Source: an uncultured Halobacteriovorax sp. (GTDB taxonomy: Bacteria; Bdellovibrionota; Bacteriovoracia; Bacteriovoracales; Bacteriovoracaceae). From it: a stretch of DNA of 64,000 nt. Under the pieces are notes generated by a model, which worked only from the letters and a program-made list of their open reading frames with translations, did no database searches and had not been told where the DNA came from. Position numbers and translations under genes: made by a program. The stretch spans positions 434,001 to 498,000 of the forward strand of contig CAJXVS010000001.1 of assembly GCA_913061265.1 (NCBI GenBank). The letters are read 5' to 3'. Numbering within the stretch: the stretch's first letter is position 1; every line of letters begins with the position of its first letter. Below are positions 43,172 through 51,928 of the stretch, in pieces.

Positions 43172-43615
43172 CTATTTGAGGCCAAATAATCTCTTAAAGA
43201 ATGAAGGACTCTTCACAATGTTCTTTGAAGTCTTTGATTCATTGTTTTGCTTTGATTTATGACTATCACTTTTCTTCTTACGCTTCTTTTTCTCCTTCTT
43301 AGGCTTTAAAAGAACCTTCGAAGTCATCTCTAGGATGGGAGATAATTTATTCTTCTTTTTATTAAAGGTATCAGGAAGAAGAAACCAGTTCTCCATCTCC
43401 TTTCCCTCTAAAGTCCACTTTGATACTTCGGGCATATTTAGGATAGTCTTCTTAACTTCAAAGTCATCGACCTTAACCACAATCTGTTCGTTAGCAGTGA
43501 TCACGATAAAGGGACTGTTCTTTAAATAAAAGGCATCAAGACCGTAGAGTTTTCGCGAGGAAATCCCTGGGTACGAGGCCGTTCTCTTTCTTACAAATTC
43601 TTGGAGTTCACTCAT
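43172..43615 (-). CDS. TfoX N-terminal-like small protein with basic tail
   Basis: The 147-aa protein resembles the TfoX N-terminal domain (YxxMFGxxxFxxxgxxFaxixxxxLvlK): RKLYGLDAFYLKNSPFIVITANEQIVVKVDD. The last 50 residues are lysine-rich and then a short end (FFKRLFGLK), not part of the family. The role is unknown; TfoX proteins regulate competence in some Gammaproteobacteria, but that function cannot be transferred from the N-terminal domain alone. Confidence 0.6.
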   Translation of the reverse strand: MSELQEFVRKRTASYPGISSRKLYGLDAFYLKNSPFIVITANEQIVVKVDDFEVKKTILNMPEVSKWTLEGKEMENWFLLPDTFNKKKNKLSPILEMTSKVLLKPKKEKKKRKKKSDSHKSKQNNESKTSKNIVKSPSFFKRLFGLK

Positions 43616-43665
43616 GGACGGACTATAACTCAGTCAGGTTAAAGGGGCCATTATTTGAGGAAAAA

Positions 43666-44571
43666 CTATTTACAACCGAAAAGATTCTTAATCTTATCAT
43701 TCTCACAGCTGCCTTTGAGAAAGCTTTTAGCTTCATCTAACCTTTTATTTGCCAGTAGAAATTCATAGTAAGACCAACATACGTGAGATTGTTTTTGGTC
43801 ACAGGCCATCCTAAGCATTTCGCCCCCTTTATCAATCAATCCTTTTTTAAAATAGTAATGGGACGCCGACTGGCACGAATACTTACCTCCTGCCTCGCAG
43901 GCCTTTAAAAAGAACTGTCCTGCCCTTGGATCTTTTATTCTATTGAGACTAGCCCCTAGGCTATCACAAGTTTTCACATCCAATTCGCATCCTCTTTCTC
44001 TCAGTTCAAAAGCAACCTTATCTAACTTTATATCTCTATATTCCAAGATGCTTCCTAAACTAACACAGGCCTTGGCATTATTTCTTTTACATTCTTCTTT
44101 AAGTTTAGAAGTTATTTTTTTCTTAAGCGCCTTATTCTCTTCTAAATTATGAAGCTGCACACAAGAGTCCACCTTATCGTTGGTGCAATTACTATTTAAA
44201 TGCTTTAGTAGTTTTTTCTTCTGCCCCGTTATGCGAAATAGTGTTTCCAAATGCCAACAAGCAACTTCATTACCACCTCTGCAATCAATGCGAGCTTCCT
44301 CCTGTACACTTCTCTTAGTCAGGAAATCATATCTCTTTTGATGGTACTTACGATCAGGTTTTGACTTCGTCTTTGAGCCAGTTTTTTCACTCTTTAAATC
44401 TACTAGAGCCTCCGAAGGAGTATTTTTAACAAGCAATTGTGCAGATTCTTTTTCGACTATTTTTTCAAGAACTTCTATCTTCACTTCAGTTGATGGAACG
44501 ACAGAGCTCTTTCCCATAGTAAAGGCCAAGGCAAGTGAGACAAGCCAAACTAAGGAGATTATAATCTTCAT
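43666..44571 (-). CDS. Cys-rich Sel1/Hcp-like repeat protein (membrane-anchored)
   Basis: The 301-aa protein has a signal anchor and then repeated segments of about 36 residues, each with a Cys pair: (E)CRGGNEVACWHL, NCTNDKVDSCVQL, ECKRNNAKACVSL, GCELDVKTCDSL, ACEAGGKYSCQSA, ACDQKQSHVCWSY. This is the layout of Helicobacter cysteine-rich proteins (Sel1-like, one disulfide per repeat). Such proteins mediate periplasmic protein contacts. Confidence 0.78.
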   Translation of the reverse strand: MKIIISLVWLVSLALAFTMGKSSVVPSTEVKIEVLEKIVEKESAQLLVKNTPSEALVDLKSEKTGSKTKSKPDRKYHQKRYDFLTKRSVQEEARIDCRGGNEVACWHLETLFRITGQKKKLLKHLNSNCTNDKVDSCVQLHNLEENKALKKKITSKLKEECKRNNAKACVSLGSILEYRDIKLDKVAFELRERGCELDVKTCDSLGASLNRIKDPRAGQFFLKACEAGGKYSCQSASHYYFKKGLIDKGGEMLRMACDQKQSHVCWSYYEFLLANKRLDEAKSFLKGSCENDKIKNLFGCK

Positions 44572-44672
44572 TTAAAGACTCCGGCTAAGATGAACAGGAA
44601 AGAATTAAGTAATTATATTATAATAGAGGCAATAAACAAGGAAACTCAGAGTTTAGTTAAAGAGATCTAACT

Positions 44673-44703
44673 AAAAAGGCCAAGCAATTGCTTGACCCTT
44701 TTT
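44673..44703 (-). terminator. Terminator after the first secreted paralogue
   Basis: An A5GG...CCT5 outer stem encloses CAAGCAATTGCTTG (44681-44694), a perfect palindrome. It lies just beyond the stop of the 182-aa gene and is symmetrical enough to work in both directions. Confidence 0.65.
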
Positions 44704-44723
44704 ATATTCAATTAATCTTTTTC

Positions 44724-45272
44724 TTAACGACAGCTTGGGATTCTGTACATGGCAGATCCTGAGTTTTGTCTTTCAGAGTATGAACCAAAATCAAGGTAAG
44801 TATCAAGACGTTGACTTCTCTTAAGAGGCTTTGTTCCTCTTTTTACACATCTTGATCTTCTTCTATCACCGTCTCCGTCACCTTCATTTACAACATAGCT
44901 TTCCCACTTAAGACAAGCGCTTCTTACCATTGGAATTACTTTAGTTACTGTAGTTGTTGTAAGGGTCTTACATGAAGGAGTATAGAAGGCTCCGAAACGT
45001 CCTGAAGAACCTTGAGCTCTCCACTCAGCGTCAGTTAGAACATAATCTTGTGGGAATACTGATCCACGATCATCAGAATCAACAGTCCAAATTCTTTCGC
45101 ATTTTTCAATCTTAACTTTTGCTTCTAATTCTCCGTCACCTAGGTAACAAACATTTTGAAGTCTAGCACCTACTGGGTGAAACCCTGTGTTGAAGTCATA
45201 TTTTTCATTAGCTCCAAGAGCAAATACACTTCCTGCAAACATCAATCCTACTAGTACAATTACTTTTTTCAT
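44724..45272 (-). CDS. Secreted Cys-containing protein, paralogue 1
   Basis: The 182-aa protein has a signal peptide (VLVGLMFAGSVFA) and a mature domain that is nearly collinear with the 201-aa neighbour. Shared blocks are GANEK(Y/F)DF, KCERIWTVDSD, GSVFPQDYVLTD, EWRAQGSSGRFGA, YTPSCK, ACLKWESY, RRSRCVKRG, QRLDTYLDFGSYS and RQNSGSAM. About six cysteines are conserved. The family was not recognised. Its upstream region holds the parS-like array. Confidence 0.8.
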   Translation of the reverse strand: MKKVIVLVGLMFAGSVFALGANEKYDFNTGFHPVGARLQNVCYLGDGELEAKVKIEKCERIWTVDSDDRGSVFPQDYVLTDAEWRAQGSSGRFGAFYTPSCKTLTTTTVTKVIPMVRSACLKWESYVVNEGDGDGDRRRSRCVKRGTKPLKRSQRLDTYLDFGSYSERQNSGSAMYRIPSCR

Positions 45273-45375
45273 TACAATCTCCTGTGTGTTGTTAACGGTT
45301 AAATTTTTCTAATGCACTTTATATAAGGACTAAGAATGAAAACCTCAACAGAGAAAAGTAAATGGGAGTGAATAC

Positions 45376-45484
45376 TGTTTCATGAGAAACGTATTTTATT
45401 TTTATGAATTTCGTGTGAAATATATTGAGGAGTGCTTTGGTTTCACGTGAAACTAATTTCTAAAAACTAGTTTCACATGAAAGG
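45376..45484. promoter_or_regulatory. Array of four parS-like palindromes, ~31 bp apart
   Basis: Four 16-bp sites lie at 45376, 45407, 45439 and 45469 (spacings 31, 32 and 30 bp, close to three helical turns). Site 3 has the perfect 14-bp core GTTTCACGTGAAAC (45440-45453) of the near-universal ParB-binding parS sequence. Sites 1, 2 and 4 are degenerate (TGTTTCATGAGAAACG, AATTTCGTGTGAAATA, AGTTTCACATGAAAGG). The array lies between the two secreted paralogues. It could be a centromere-like site or a helically phased operator. No parA or parB is in this window. Confidence 0.7.
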
Positions 45485-45493
45485 GATTGGTCT

Positions 45494-46099
45494 TTAATGA
45501 AATTCTTCGCGGCACCTTGGAATAGTAAACATAGCAGATCCAGAGTTCTGTCTATCACTGTATGATCCAAAGTCTAGGTAAGTATCAAGCCTCTGAGCGC
45601 GAGGTAACTTCTTATAGCCTCTCTTCACACATCTTGACCTTCTATTGCCCTCTTCATTGTTATAGCTCTCCCACTTAAGGCAGGCGGCACGTTTCATAGG
45701 AATCGATTTTATCACCTCAGTGGTCTTTAGAGTCTTACATGAAGGTGTATATAGAGCCCCGAATCGCCCTGAAGATCCCTGAGCTCGCCACTCTTTGTCG
45801 GTTAAGACATAGTCCTGTGGAAAGACGCTTCCTTGATGATCAGAGTCAACAGTCCAGATCCTCTCACATTTTTCTTTCTTGATCTTTCCCTTAAGGGTTT
45901 CATCATCGATATAGCAAACCTTATCTAGACCAGCTCCAGAAGGAGCAAAGCCTGTTCTAAAATCAAACTTCTCATTCGCCCCAAGGCGATTAAGATTAGA
46001 GTTTACGGCCATACCACCGCCACCACCTTGGAAGGTTCCGGCCATTGCAACATTAATTAAAATGAAGGCAAAGATAAAGATATGAGATGAGGTTTTCAT
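45494..46099 (-). CDS. Secreted Cys-containing protein, paralogue 2
   Basis: The 201-aa paralogue of the preceding gene has a longer N-terminus (signal peptide, then TFQGGGGGMAVNSNLNRL, a glycine-rich linker) before the shared LGANEKFDF block. The cysteines and GSSGRFGA motif are conserved. It is 14 bp downstream of the HTH gene, which suggests co-transcription. The function is unknown. Confidence 0.8.
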   Translation of the reverse strand: MKTSSHIFIFAFILINVAMAGTFQGGGGGMAVNSNLNRLGANEKFDFRTGFAPSGAGLDKVCYIDDETLKGKIKKEKCERIWTVDSDHQGSVFPQDYVLTDKEWRAQGSSGRFGALYTPSCKTLKTTEVIKSIPMKRAACLKWESYNNEEGNRRSRCVKRGYKKLPRAQRLDTYLDFGSYSDRQNSGSAMFTIPRCREEFH

Positions 46100-46113
46100 A
46101 AGTTCGTTCCGAA

Positions 46114-46971
46114 TTAGTTATATTCCAAGCTGTCAAAATAAGAAGTTAAGAGATAGATATCGCCGTCCTCGCACTTATCCTTCTCCATCAATTGGTAACA
46201 TTTCATGAAGGCTTCATACTGTATATTGACTATCGATTTAATCGTTTCGCGTGGAATGCTCTCTTGATAGGCGTACATCAAGTTAGTGCCGCTATGCATG
46301 TTCTTCTCTTTAAAGAACTTATAAAGCTTTGGTAGATGCTTTTTAGTTATAGAGACTTTGAGTTTTGGATTAGTGCAGAGAGATCTTAAAAAGCCATCCT
46401 CTTCAACTAAGATCTTATGATCAATCAACTTATCTATCTTAACATCGGCCACATGACCTAGGCGCATAAGAAGGTCATCATTTAAGTCATCATCTTCAAT
46501 GCTAAGCTCAAGTTGTTCTAAAGAATAGGTTCCCACGATCTTCTTCACTTCTAACCGACTCATTTTCTTTTCAGTATTAGTTACCAAATAGATTAAGTAG
46601 CAATAGAAGTCCTCTAAGAGATCATTGATCTCATGAACTACAACTGAGGGCGTCTCTCTTTCAAAGTCACCCGGAAAGGATCCTTTTAAATAATCTCCAA
46701 TAACTTCAGAAGATGACGAAGCGATCTGAACAATATTCTCTTTCTTGGTCACGTACTTCATTAAAGACAGTACATGGTATGGATTAGGGGCCTTAGTATT
46801 CTTAAAGTTCACCCAGCGCCAAAGCGTAGGTTTTGAGATGCTCACTTTTTGAGCGAGAGCGGAGAGACCGCCGCTATAGCTTTCAACATAAGTCTTTAAC
46901 TCCACATAAAGCGGATAGAACTCATTTGCCATAGTGGCCTTCGAATTTTCAGATATTGTATCTGAGTGCAT
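46114..46971 (-). CDS. HTH regulator (TIGR02147/DUF4423-like)
   Basis: The 285-aa protein has an N-terminal helix-turn-helix (SGGLSALAQKVSISKPTLWRWVNF) and a helical C-terminal part with no recognised ligand domain. A general likeness to the TIGR02147 regulators of Fibrobacter and Bdellovibrio relatives is seen, but is uncertain. AAGGAAG precedes the first ATG by 4 nt, which supports the long start. It probably controls the downstream secreted paralogue. Confidence 0.72.
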   Translation of the reverse strand: MHSDTISENSKATMANEFYPLYVELKTYVESYSGGLSALAQKVSISKPTLWRWVNFKNTKAPNPYHVLSLMKYVTKKENIVQIASSSSEVIGDYLKGSFPGDFERETPSVVVHEINDLLEDFYCYLIYLVTNTEKKMSRLEVKKIVGTYSLEQLELSIEDDDLNDDLLMRLGHVADVKIDKLIDHKILVEEDGFLRSLCTNPKLKVSITKKHLPKLYKFFKEKNMHSGTNLMYAYQESIPRETIKSIVNIQYEAFMKCYQLMEKDKCEDGDIYLLTSYFDSLEYN

Positions 46972-47196
46972 CGACTTCCTTATTAGTTAATTTTAAGTGA
47001 AGCTATCAATTTGCCCCTAAATTAACCTTAATCTCGAAAGAATTACACCCAAGCCACTTCAATTAGTTCGTCATGTTGATAAAAAGGACATAACTTTTCT
47101 CTAGAATTCAGGTACTTCCCCCTAAAGAACCTGCCTATTCATTAATTCTCCTGTCGTGTCATAATATTAAAAAGACTACATTTTAAAAGGATGCCT

Positions 47197-47274
47197 ATGA
47201 AAAACCTATTTCTTATCTCTCTATTTTCCGTATTGATTAGCTCAAGCGCCTTTATTAGATACTCAATAGCTTGA
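47197..47274 (+). pseudogene. Orphan signal-peptide remnant
   Basis: An AAAAGGA site precedes a 25-codon frame (MKNLFLISLFSVLISSSAFI...) that is a well-formed signal peptide ending at a stop, with no mature protein. It looks like the 5' stub of a secreted-protein gene truncated by deletion or, less likely, a true tiny hydrophobic peptide. The 300 bases on the left (46972-47196) hold nothing else recognisable. Confidence 0.45.
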
Positions 47275-47277
47275 CCC

Positions 47278-48105
47278 TTAATAACTAAGAAGCCCTTTAT
47301 TATCCCAATATTCAAATTCAAAATAGCCCATCTCTCTTATGAGTTTTTGCTTATTAATTTCAGAATCGATGTAACTTTTTTCAGGTAGTCGAGGGCCTCT
47401 ATCATCAGGATGAAGGTAGCCCCTGTCTTTAACAAAGGTCCTTGTCTCTTTTTCTTTTCGGTTTATTAAAGACGTATTCCACTCTTCAAGAGTCTTTGTT
47501 TTATCAGCAATTCCGACATCAAGGACATAAGGTTTTATGACGCCGTTCTCTTCTACAAGAACGTAAGGCGCAACATGATACCGCCACCCCACAAAGCCCT
47601 CAGCAGCAGGAACTTTTTCACCGGCCCTTTCTTTTGTCATCCATTCCTTTGGATAGAGGCCGCCACTATCGATTGCATCTCCGTACATGGTCATGGCCTT
47701 GCCCATTTCAATTCCATTGGCCTTCGCTATCAAGGCGTATTCATGGGCCCTAATCTCGCACCCTGCATGAAGATAATCAAACTTCATATAATCAACTTCA
47801 GAGAAGGCCTTAAAGAGTTTATCCGCTTCTTCTCTGCTGAGAACAGAAAGGCTGTCCTCTTCATATTCATTCGTTTTAAATTTCTTTGAAAAACCTAAAT
47901 CTACTTTCTCATGAAGTTTCGAGGCATCTGCCCCCTCTTCATAATAAACCTGCCTCGGAGGAACCTTCCCATCACGACAAGGCATAAGAGGATCAGTGCC
48001 ACGGCTTGCTACTTGATTGAAGCCAGTGATCGCATCTTCTAACTCTTGATTAGCATATGAATATGAGCATAGAGCGAGCCCTATGAGGAAGGTTAAGACT
48101 TTCAT
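47278..48105 (-). CDS. Secreted protein-glutaminase-like enzyme
   Basis: The 275-aa protein has a signal peptide (MKVLTFLIGLALCSYSYA). The segment AGCEIRAHEYALIAKANG (Cys116, His121) followed by GWRYHVAPYVLV (His177) and YVLDVGIAD (Asp196) matches the Cys-His-Asp triad frame of protein glutaminases (Chryseobacterium type, 'DGCYARAH...WSYHVAI...IIDPSL'). Such enzymes convert glutamine in proteins to glutamate. Nothing around suggests a toxin-immunity pair. Confidence 0.74.
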   Translation of the reverse strand: MKVLTFLIGLALCSYSYANQELEDAITGFNQVASRGTDPLMPCRDGKVPPRQVYYEEGADASKLHEKVDLGFSKKFKTNEYEEDSLSVLSREEADKLFKAFSEVDYMKFDYLHAGCEIRAHEYALIAKANGIEMGKAMTMYGDAIDSGGLYPKEWMTKERAGEKVPAAEGFVGWRYHVAPYVLVEENGVIKPYVLDVGIADKTKTLEEWNTSLINRKEKETRTFVKDRGYLHPDDRGPRLPEKSYIDSEINKQKLIREMGYFEFEYWDNKGLLSY

Positions 48106-48178
48106 ACAGTCTTATCGGTAATTGAACGTTACATATTACACTTTAAATAATTTCTATTTACGAAAAGGAAAGATTGAA

Positions 48179-48589
48179 TTAAGAGCGGCAATCACTACAA
48201 AGGCCAACGAGTTCAACGCTATGGCCTACTAAAAGAAAGTCCACAGTTTTGGCCATTTCCTTCATTCTTTTCTCGAGACCACATACCTTTAAACACTGAA
48301 TCTTTTTGCAATTACTACAACTGATATGATGATGATGATGCCCATGATTTACCAGTTCATAACTTTGATAGTCACCGGCGGAAGGAATGGATTGAATAAT
48401 TCCGGCTTCTTCAAGTTTAGTTATATTTCGGTAAATGGAGGATTCATTGAAAGATTCAAAGGTCTTATCGCCTTTAAAGTCTAAGACATTCAAAGGCTTT
48501 TTGGATTTTAAAAAGAATTCTAGAACAGATTTTCTGGCCTCAGTGACACTTAGTTTTTTTTCTTTTAAAAGCTTTTCTGCCTTAGTCAC
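48179..48589 (-). CDS. zur: Zur-type Fur family repressor
   Basis: The 136-aa Fur-family protein has a winged-helix domain (TEARKSVLEFFLKSKKPLNVLDF, SSIYRNITKLEEAGIIQ), a His-rich hinge (HGHHHHHISC), a structural CxxC pair (SCSNCKK) and a C-terminal second CxxC (GLCSDC). It lies at the end of the zinc-uptake operon it probably represses and overlaps znuB by 8 bp. Confidence 0.88.
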   Translation of the reverse strand: MTKAEKLLKEKKLSVTEARKSVLEFFLKSKKPLNVLDFKGDKTFESFNESSIYRNITKLEEAGIIQSIPSAGDYQSYELVNHGHHHHHISCSNCKKIQCLKVCGLEKRMKEMAKTVDFLLVGHSVELVGLCSDCRS

Positions 48590-49400
48590 TGCGCTTATTC
48601 CTCTGTGTTTGTAACACTAGACCAATGACCACCAGAAATACCAAAAGGGTTAAAACTTGAGTGGGCACTGTGCTTAGCCTCTCTAACCAAATAGAGCCAC
48701 CCAATCCTAGCATAGAACTTACTCCAGTAACAATAAGCATTATAGTAATTATCTGCCCCAGGCTTCTTCCTTTGCTACCTATTAGGACAGTTGGGAAGAT
48801 TATTGTTGAGACAGTAAAGAGGAAGCCAAAGCTATATAAAGAGATGACAAAAATAAGGGCAAAAAGAAGCTCTTCAGAAAGCTCGATTTTCTTAGAGCCT
48901 AAGACCGCTTTTTCAAAGCTCCCCCTAAGAAGTCTCCTTCTCATTAAAAGCATTATAATCAGTAAAACGAAAAGGATGATTGTTATAACAATTGATCTCT
49001 CTACAGGCAGAGACACAATATCCCCGAAGAAACTAACTGCCATATGACCTTCTAGCCCAGGAAATATTGAAATCAATAAATAGCTAATAGAAATAAGAGA
49101 TAAATAAGTGACGACAAAAAAGGTCTCCTTCGAACTTCTCATGATTCTTTTTGAATAGATAAAAAGAAGCTTGAAAATGATAAAGAAGATCAATGAAAAG
49201 ACTAGGACTCCGATTTCTTGTAACTTCTCTGAAAAAGCAAGGCGTCCAACAAGATTTCCAACCAAAGCAGCTTGCGCCAAGGCTAGGACTTGTAAACTCT
49301 CCTTTCTCGTTACGAGATGAGCTCCAAGAAAGCTAAGTAAGACCCCAGCCACTAAACAAAGTAAGAAAGCATATTGGTAGACAGCAAAGAGTTCAATCAT
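48582..49400 (-). CDS. znuB: Zinc ABC transporter permease
   Basis: The 272-aa ABC-3 family membrane protein has about eight hydrophobic helices and the typical N-terminal segment GVLLSFLGAHLVTRKESLQVLALAQAALVGNL, where ABC-3 permeases contact the ATPase. It overlaps znuC by 4 bp. Partner ZnuA/ZnuC genes are adjacent. Confidence 0.9.
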   Translation of the reverse strand: MIELFAVYQYAFLLCLVAGVLLSFLGAHLVTRKESLQVLALAQAALVGNLVGRLAFSEKLQEIGVLVFSLIFFIIFKLLFIYSKRIMRSSKETFFVVTYLSLISISYLLISIFPGLEGHMAVSFFGDIVSLPVERSIVITIILFVLLIIMLLMRRRLLRGSFEKAVLGSKKIELSEELLFALIFVISLYSFGFLFTVSTIIFPTVLIGSKGRSLGQIITIMLIVTGVSSMLGLGGSIWLERLSTVPTQVLTLLVFLVVIGLVLQTQRNKRSD

Positions 49401-49975
49401 AACAATTCCACTTCAACAACTTTATGTTGATCAAAGTCTACGGCCACGTGGCTGATCAAAATAATTCCTTTAATAATTTTCTCATCTAAAAGGTGAGATA
49501 AAAAATCGAGAACTTCACCTATGGCCTTTGTATCCATATGATTAAAAGGCTCATCTAAAATGAGAAAGCTTATTCCTTGCCTAAGCCGAGTCAAGATTAA
49601 AGCCTTTTGCCTCTCTCCACCACTAGCATCGTTAAAACGCCTCTTCTTCAATTCTTCTGGGATAATATCTTTAACTTCCTCTTTGAGTAAAAAGCAATCT
49701 AAGATTTCGCCAAGAGTTACACTTAGAGAAACTTCATGAGTAACGAGCTGAGGTAGGATCGCGACTTCTTTTTTATCAACGCTCCAGTAAACATTTCCCT
49801 CTAGAGGTTTTTTATCTCCAAAAAGGGTTTTAATAAGAGTTGTTTTCCCAGAACCATTTCTTCCCTTTATAAAGAGAACACCACCTTCTTCAACTGAAAA
49901 GTTTAAGTTCTTTTGGATGGCCTTTTTATAACCTATTGAAAGGTTACTAACACTTAAAAGATCATTCACGAGCAT
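49397..49975 (-). CDS. znuC: Zinc ABC transporter ATP-binding protein
   Basis: The 192-aa ATPase has Walker A GRNGSGKTTL, the signature ASGGERQK, Walker B FLILDEPFNHMD and the H-loop LISHV. It is shorter than most ZnuC proteins (about 230-250 aa), lacking the extra C-terminal part. It overlaps the znuA stop by 14 bp. Confidence 0.93.
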   Translation of the reverse strand: MLVNDLLSVSNLSIGYKKAIQKNLNFSVEEGGVLFIKGRNGSGKTTLIKTLFGDKKPLEGNVYWSVDKKEVAILPQLVTHEVSLSVTLGEILDCFLLKEEVKDIIPEELKKRRFNDASGGERQKALILTRLRQGISFLILDEPFNHMDTKAIGEVLDFLSHLLDEKIIKGIILISHVAVDFDQHKVVEVELL

Positions 49976-50861
49976 TCTCTAGAATCAAATTGGCTAGATT
50001 AACTAGAAGTTCTTCGTAGTTTGAAGGACTCCCAGTGAGCTTTATAGAAAGAGGGACTATGGCCACAGGAACACCTGAAATTTCATTAAACTTATCTAGG
50101 ATATTTTTCGGATTCGCCGTCGTTCCTAAGACTAAGTCTATCTTGTCTCTCTTAGCTTGAAGGCCAACTCTTGCAATTCTACCCGCCGATGGGGGGACTC
50201 CAGGAGTTTCTTCAATTGAACTTGCACTAACTAAGTTAAAGTCCTTAAAGAAGTAAGAGAACTCCTTATGATAACTCATAATTCTTATTCCAGATTTACT
50301 TTTTAAAAGAGCAGCGACCTTGTCTTTTATTTTGCTAATCTTAACCTTTAGTTTATCTAAATTGGCTGAATAGAATTCTACATTTTTAGTATCAACTTCA
50401 ATAAGGGTTGAAAAAATGGATTCTGCTGCTTGAAGGTAGAAAGTTGGTCCTAAATGATAATGTGGATTACCTTCCCCATGCATATCTCCCATAGAGCGAT
50501 CAATCTTACCTTTAGGTATATCAAGGGCCTTAACGGTCTTACCACCATTACAGTGTCCCTTTCCCCCTGGTTGAACTTTAGCGTTTCCTGAGCGGCTTAA
50601 TACTTTTGGCGCCCAGCCTACCTCTAAATCCATACCCACAAAACAAAACACATCTGCGTTACTAACTTTTGATATCCAATTAGGCATGGCATCTACGTAG
50701 TGAGGGTCTTCCGTTCCATTTAGGAGTGAAATGACTTCAACTTTGTTTGTCCCAATTTGATTTACCAGCCAAGCTAAATCGGGAGTTGTCGTAACAACCT
50801 TAATCTTAGCTTGAGCCAAGAAAGAAAAAGATAAAAATATAAGAACGAGAATATGTTTCAT
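49962..50861 (-). CDS. znuA: Zinc-binding periplasmic protein
   Basis: The 299-aa cluster A-I solute-binding protein has a signal peptide and the ordered metal ligands of this family: His in GTEDPHYVDAMPNW, His in GNPHYHLGP, His in MSYHKEFSYFFKDF and an acidic residue in the C-terminal part. It delivers zinc (or manganese) to the ZnuBC permease. Confidence 0.92.
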   Translation of the reverse strand: MKHILVLIFLSFSFLAQAKIKVVTTTPDLAWLVNQIGTNKVEVISLLNGTEDPHYVDAMPNWISKVSNADVFCFVGMDLEVGWAPKVLSRSGNAKVQPGGKGHCNGGKTVKALDIPKGKIDRSMGDMHGEGNPHYHLGPTFYLQAAESIFSTLIEVDTKNVEFYSANLDKLKVKISKIKDKVAALLKSKSGIRIMSYHKEFSYFFKDFNLVSASSIEETPGVPPSAGRIARVGLQAKRDKIDLVLGTTANPKNILDKFNEISGVPVAIVPLSIKLTGSPSNYEELLVNLANLILENARE

Positions 50862-50869
50862 AGAGATTC

Positions 50870-51928
50870 CTAAAAGCTATGGGCAGGATGAGCTCCCAAG
50901 ATAAAGACAAATTGGGCCATGGCCTTTGTATCTTTTCCTGAAGTTAATCCTTCTTCTCTTGTAAAAGAGTGAGAGAGCCCTAGTCTTGTTTTGACAAATT
51001 CACTTGAATTCCAAGTCAGTTCAAGAGAGCTACCATAGTCGATGTTATTAATTTTTTTATTAGTAATGGCGTTTCTTTTACTCAAGTCTTTAAAAGCGTC
51101 CAGTCTAAGTCCTAAAAGGAAGTCACTAGAGAACCCGTATTGATTAAAGACATAGAGTCCAACTTGCTCAGATACACTTTCGAGGCGGTCTTTTTGTGTT
51201 CTAAACCAGGCTTCACTTATGATTTGATAAATAAGCCTTTTTCCCTCTCTCCATTTTGCAACAATCTCAGCACCAGTAAGCTTTGTTTGATTCTTTTGCT
51301 CATCTGTTCTTCCAAGGTAACTTAAAGAAAAGAGAAGACCATTTGTACTAGAGAATTCATTAAAGGTAGCTAACTTTAAGTAGTGAGTGGGTACTAATGG
51401 TTTTGAGCCAGAAGTATGAGCGTGCCCAAAGCGATGACCAGAAGTTAAGCCAACAGTTAAATCTAAGTAAAAGTCTGTCGGTAATAGATACCCATATTCA
51501 ACTCCAGCATCAAAAACCCCTTCTTCATCAAGAAAGGTTTCATGGACTTTAGGCGCCTCTATAAAGGGCCAATCATGTTGATGAATATGATTGATCCTAC
51601 CTATTCCTAAAAAGTACTGACCTATCTTAAACCTAGATCTAGGAATCATTTTTGTAGAAGCGAGGTATAACTCATGAAGTTCAAAGACCGTCTCACCATT
51701 TTCATCATGGGCAGCAGCCGTTAAGTTTCCGTCAAACCTATGATCTATAGGAGCAAAGAAACTCATCTCTGCTCCTCTCATTTTTAACTTTTCATTTGCA
51801 CCACTAGTCTCATTTAGACCTTGGCTATAAACCATATCACCAGAAAGACTCACTTCAAGTCCACTGGTATCCATAGCTTGAATAGGAAGTGATAACAAAG
51901 ATAAGGTGACTAATATTAAATTACGCAT
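50870..51928 (-). CDS. Outer-membrane barrel protein of the zinc operon
   Basis: The 352-aa protein has a signal peptide and a series of alternating beta-strands ending in aromatic F (ILGAHPAHSF), typical of outer-membrane barrels. Conserved HIHQHDWPF and GHRFGHAHTSG are His-rich periplasmic or surface loops. It lies in the zur-znu operon, so it is probably a zinc porin. Similar Zur-controlled 'ZnuD2-like' barrels are known in other genera, but sequence identity was not tested. Confidence 0.7.
   Translation of the reverse strand: MRNLILVTLSLLSLPIQAMDTSGLEVSLSGDMVYSQGLNETSGANEKLKMRGAEMSFFAPIDHRFDGNLTAAAHDENGETVFELHELYLASTKMIPRSRFKIGQYFLGIGRINHIHQHDWPFIEAPKVHETFLDEEGVFDAGVEYGYLLPTDFYLDLTVGLTSGHRFGHAHTSGSKPLVPTHYLKLATFNEFSSTNGLLFSLSYLGRTDEQKNQTKLTGAEIVAKWREGKRLIYQIISEAWFRTQKDRLESVSEQVGLYVFNQYGFSSDFLLGLRLDAFKDLSKRNAITNKKINNIDYGSSLELTWNSSEFVKTRLGLSHSFTREEGLTSGKDTKAMAQFVFILGAHPAHSF

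Noticed and set aside
46240-46262. parS-like TCGTTTCGCGTGGAAT inside the HTH gene
   Set aside because: It has several mismatches and lies in coding sequence; not counted as part of the array.
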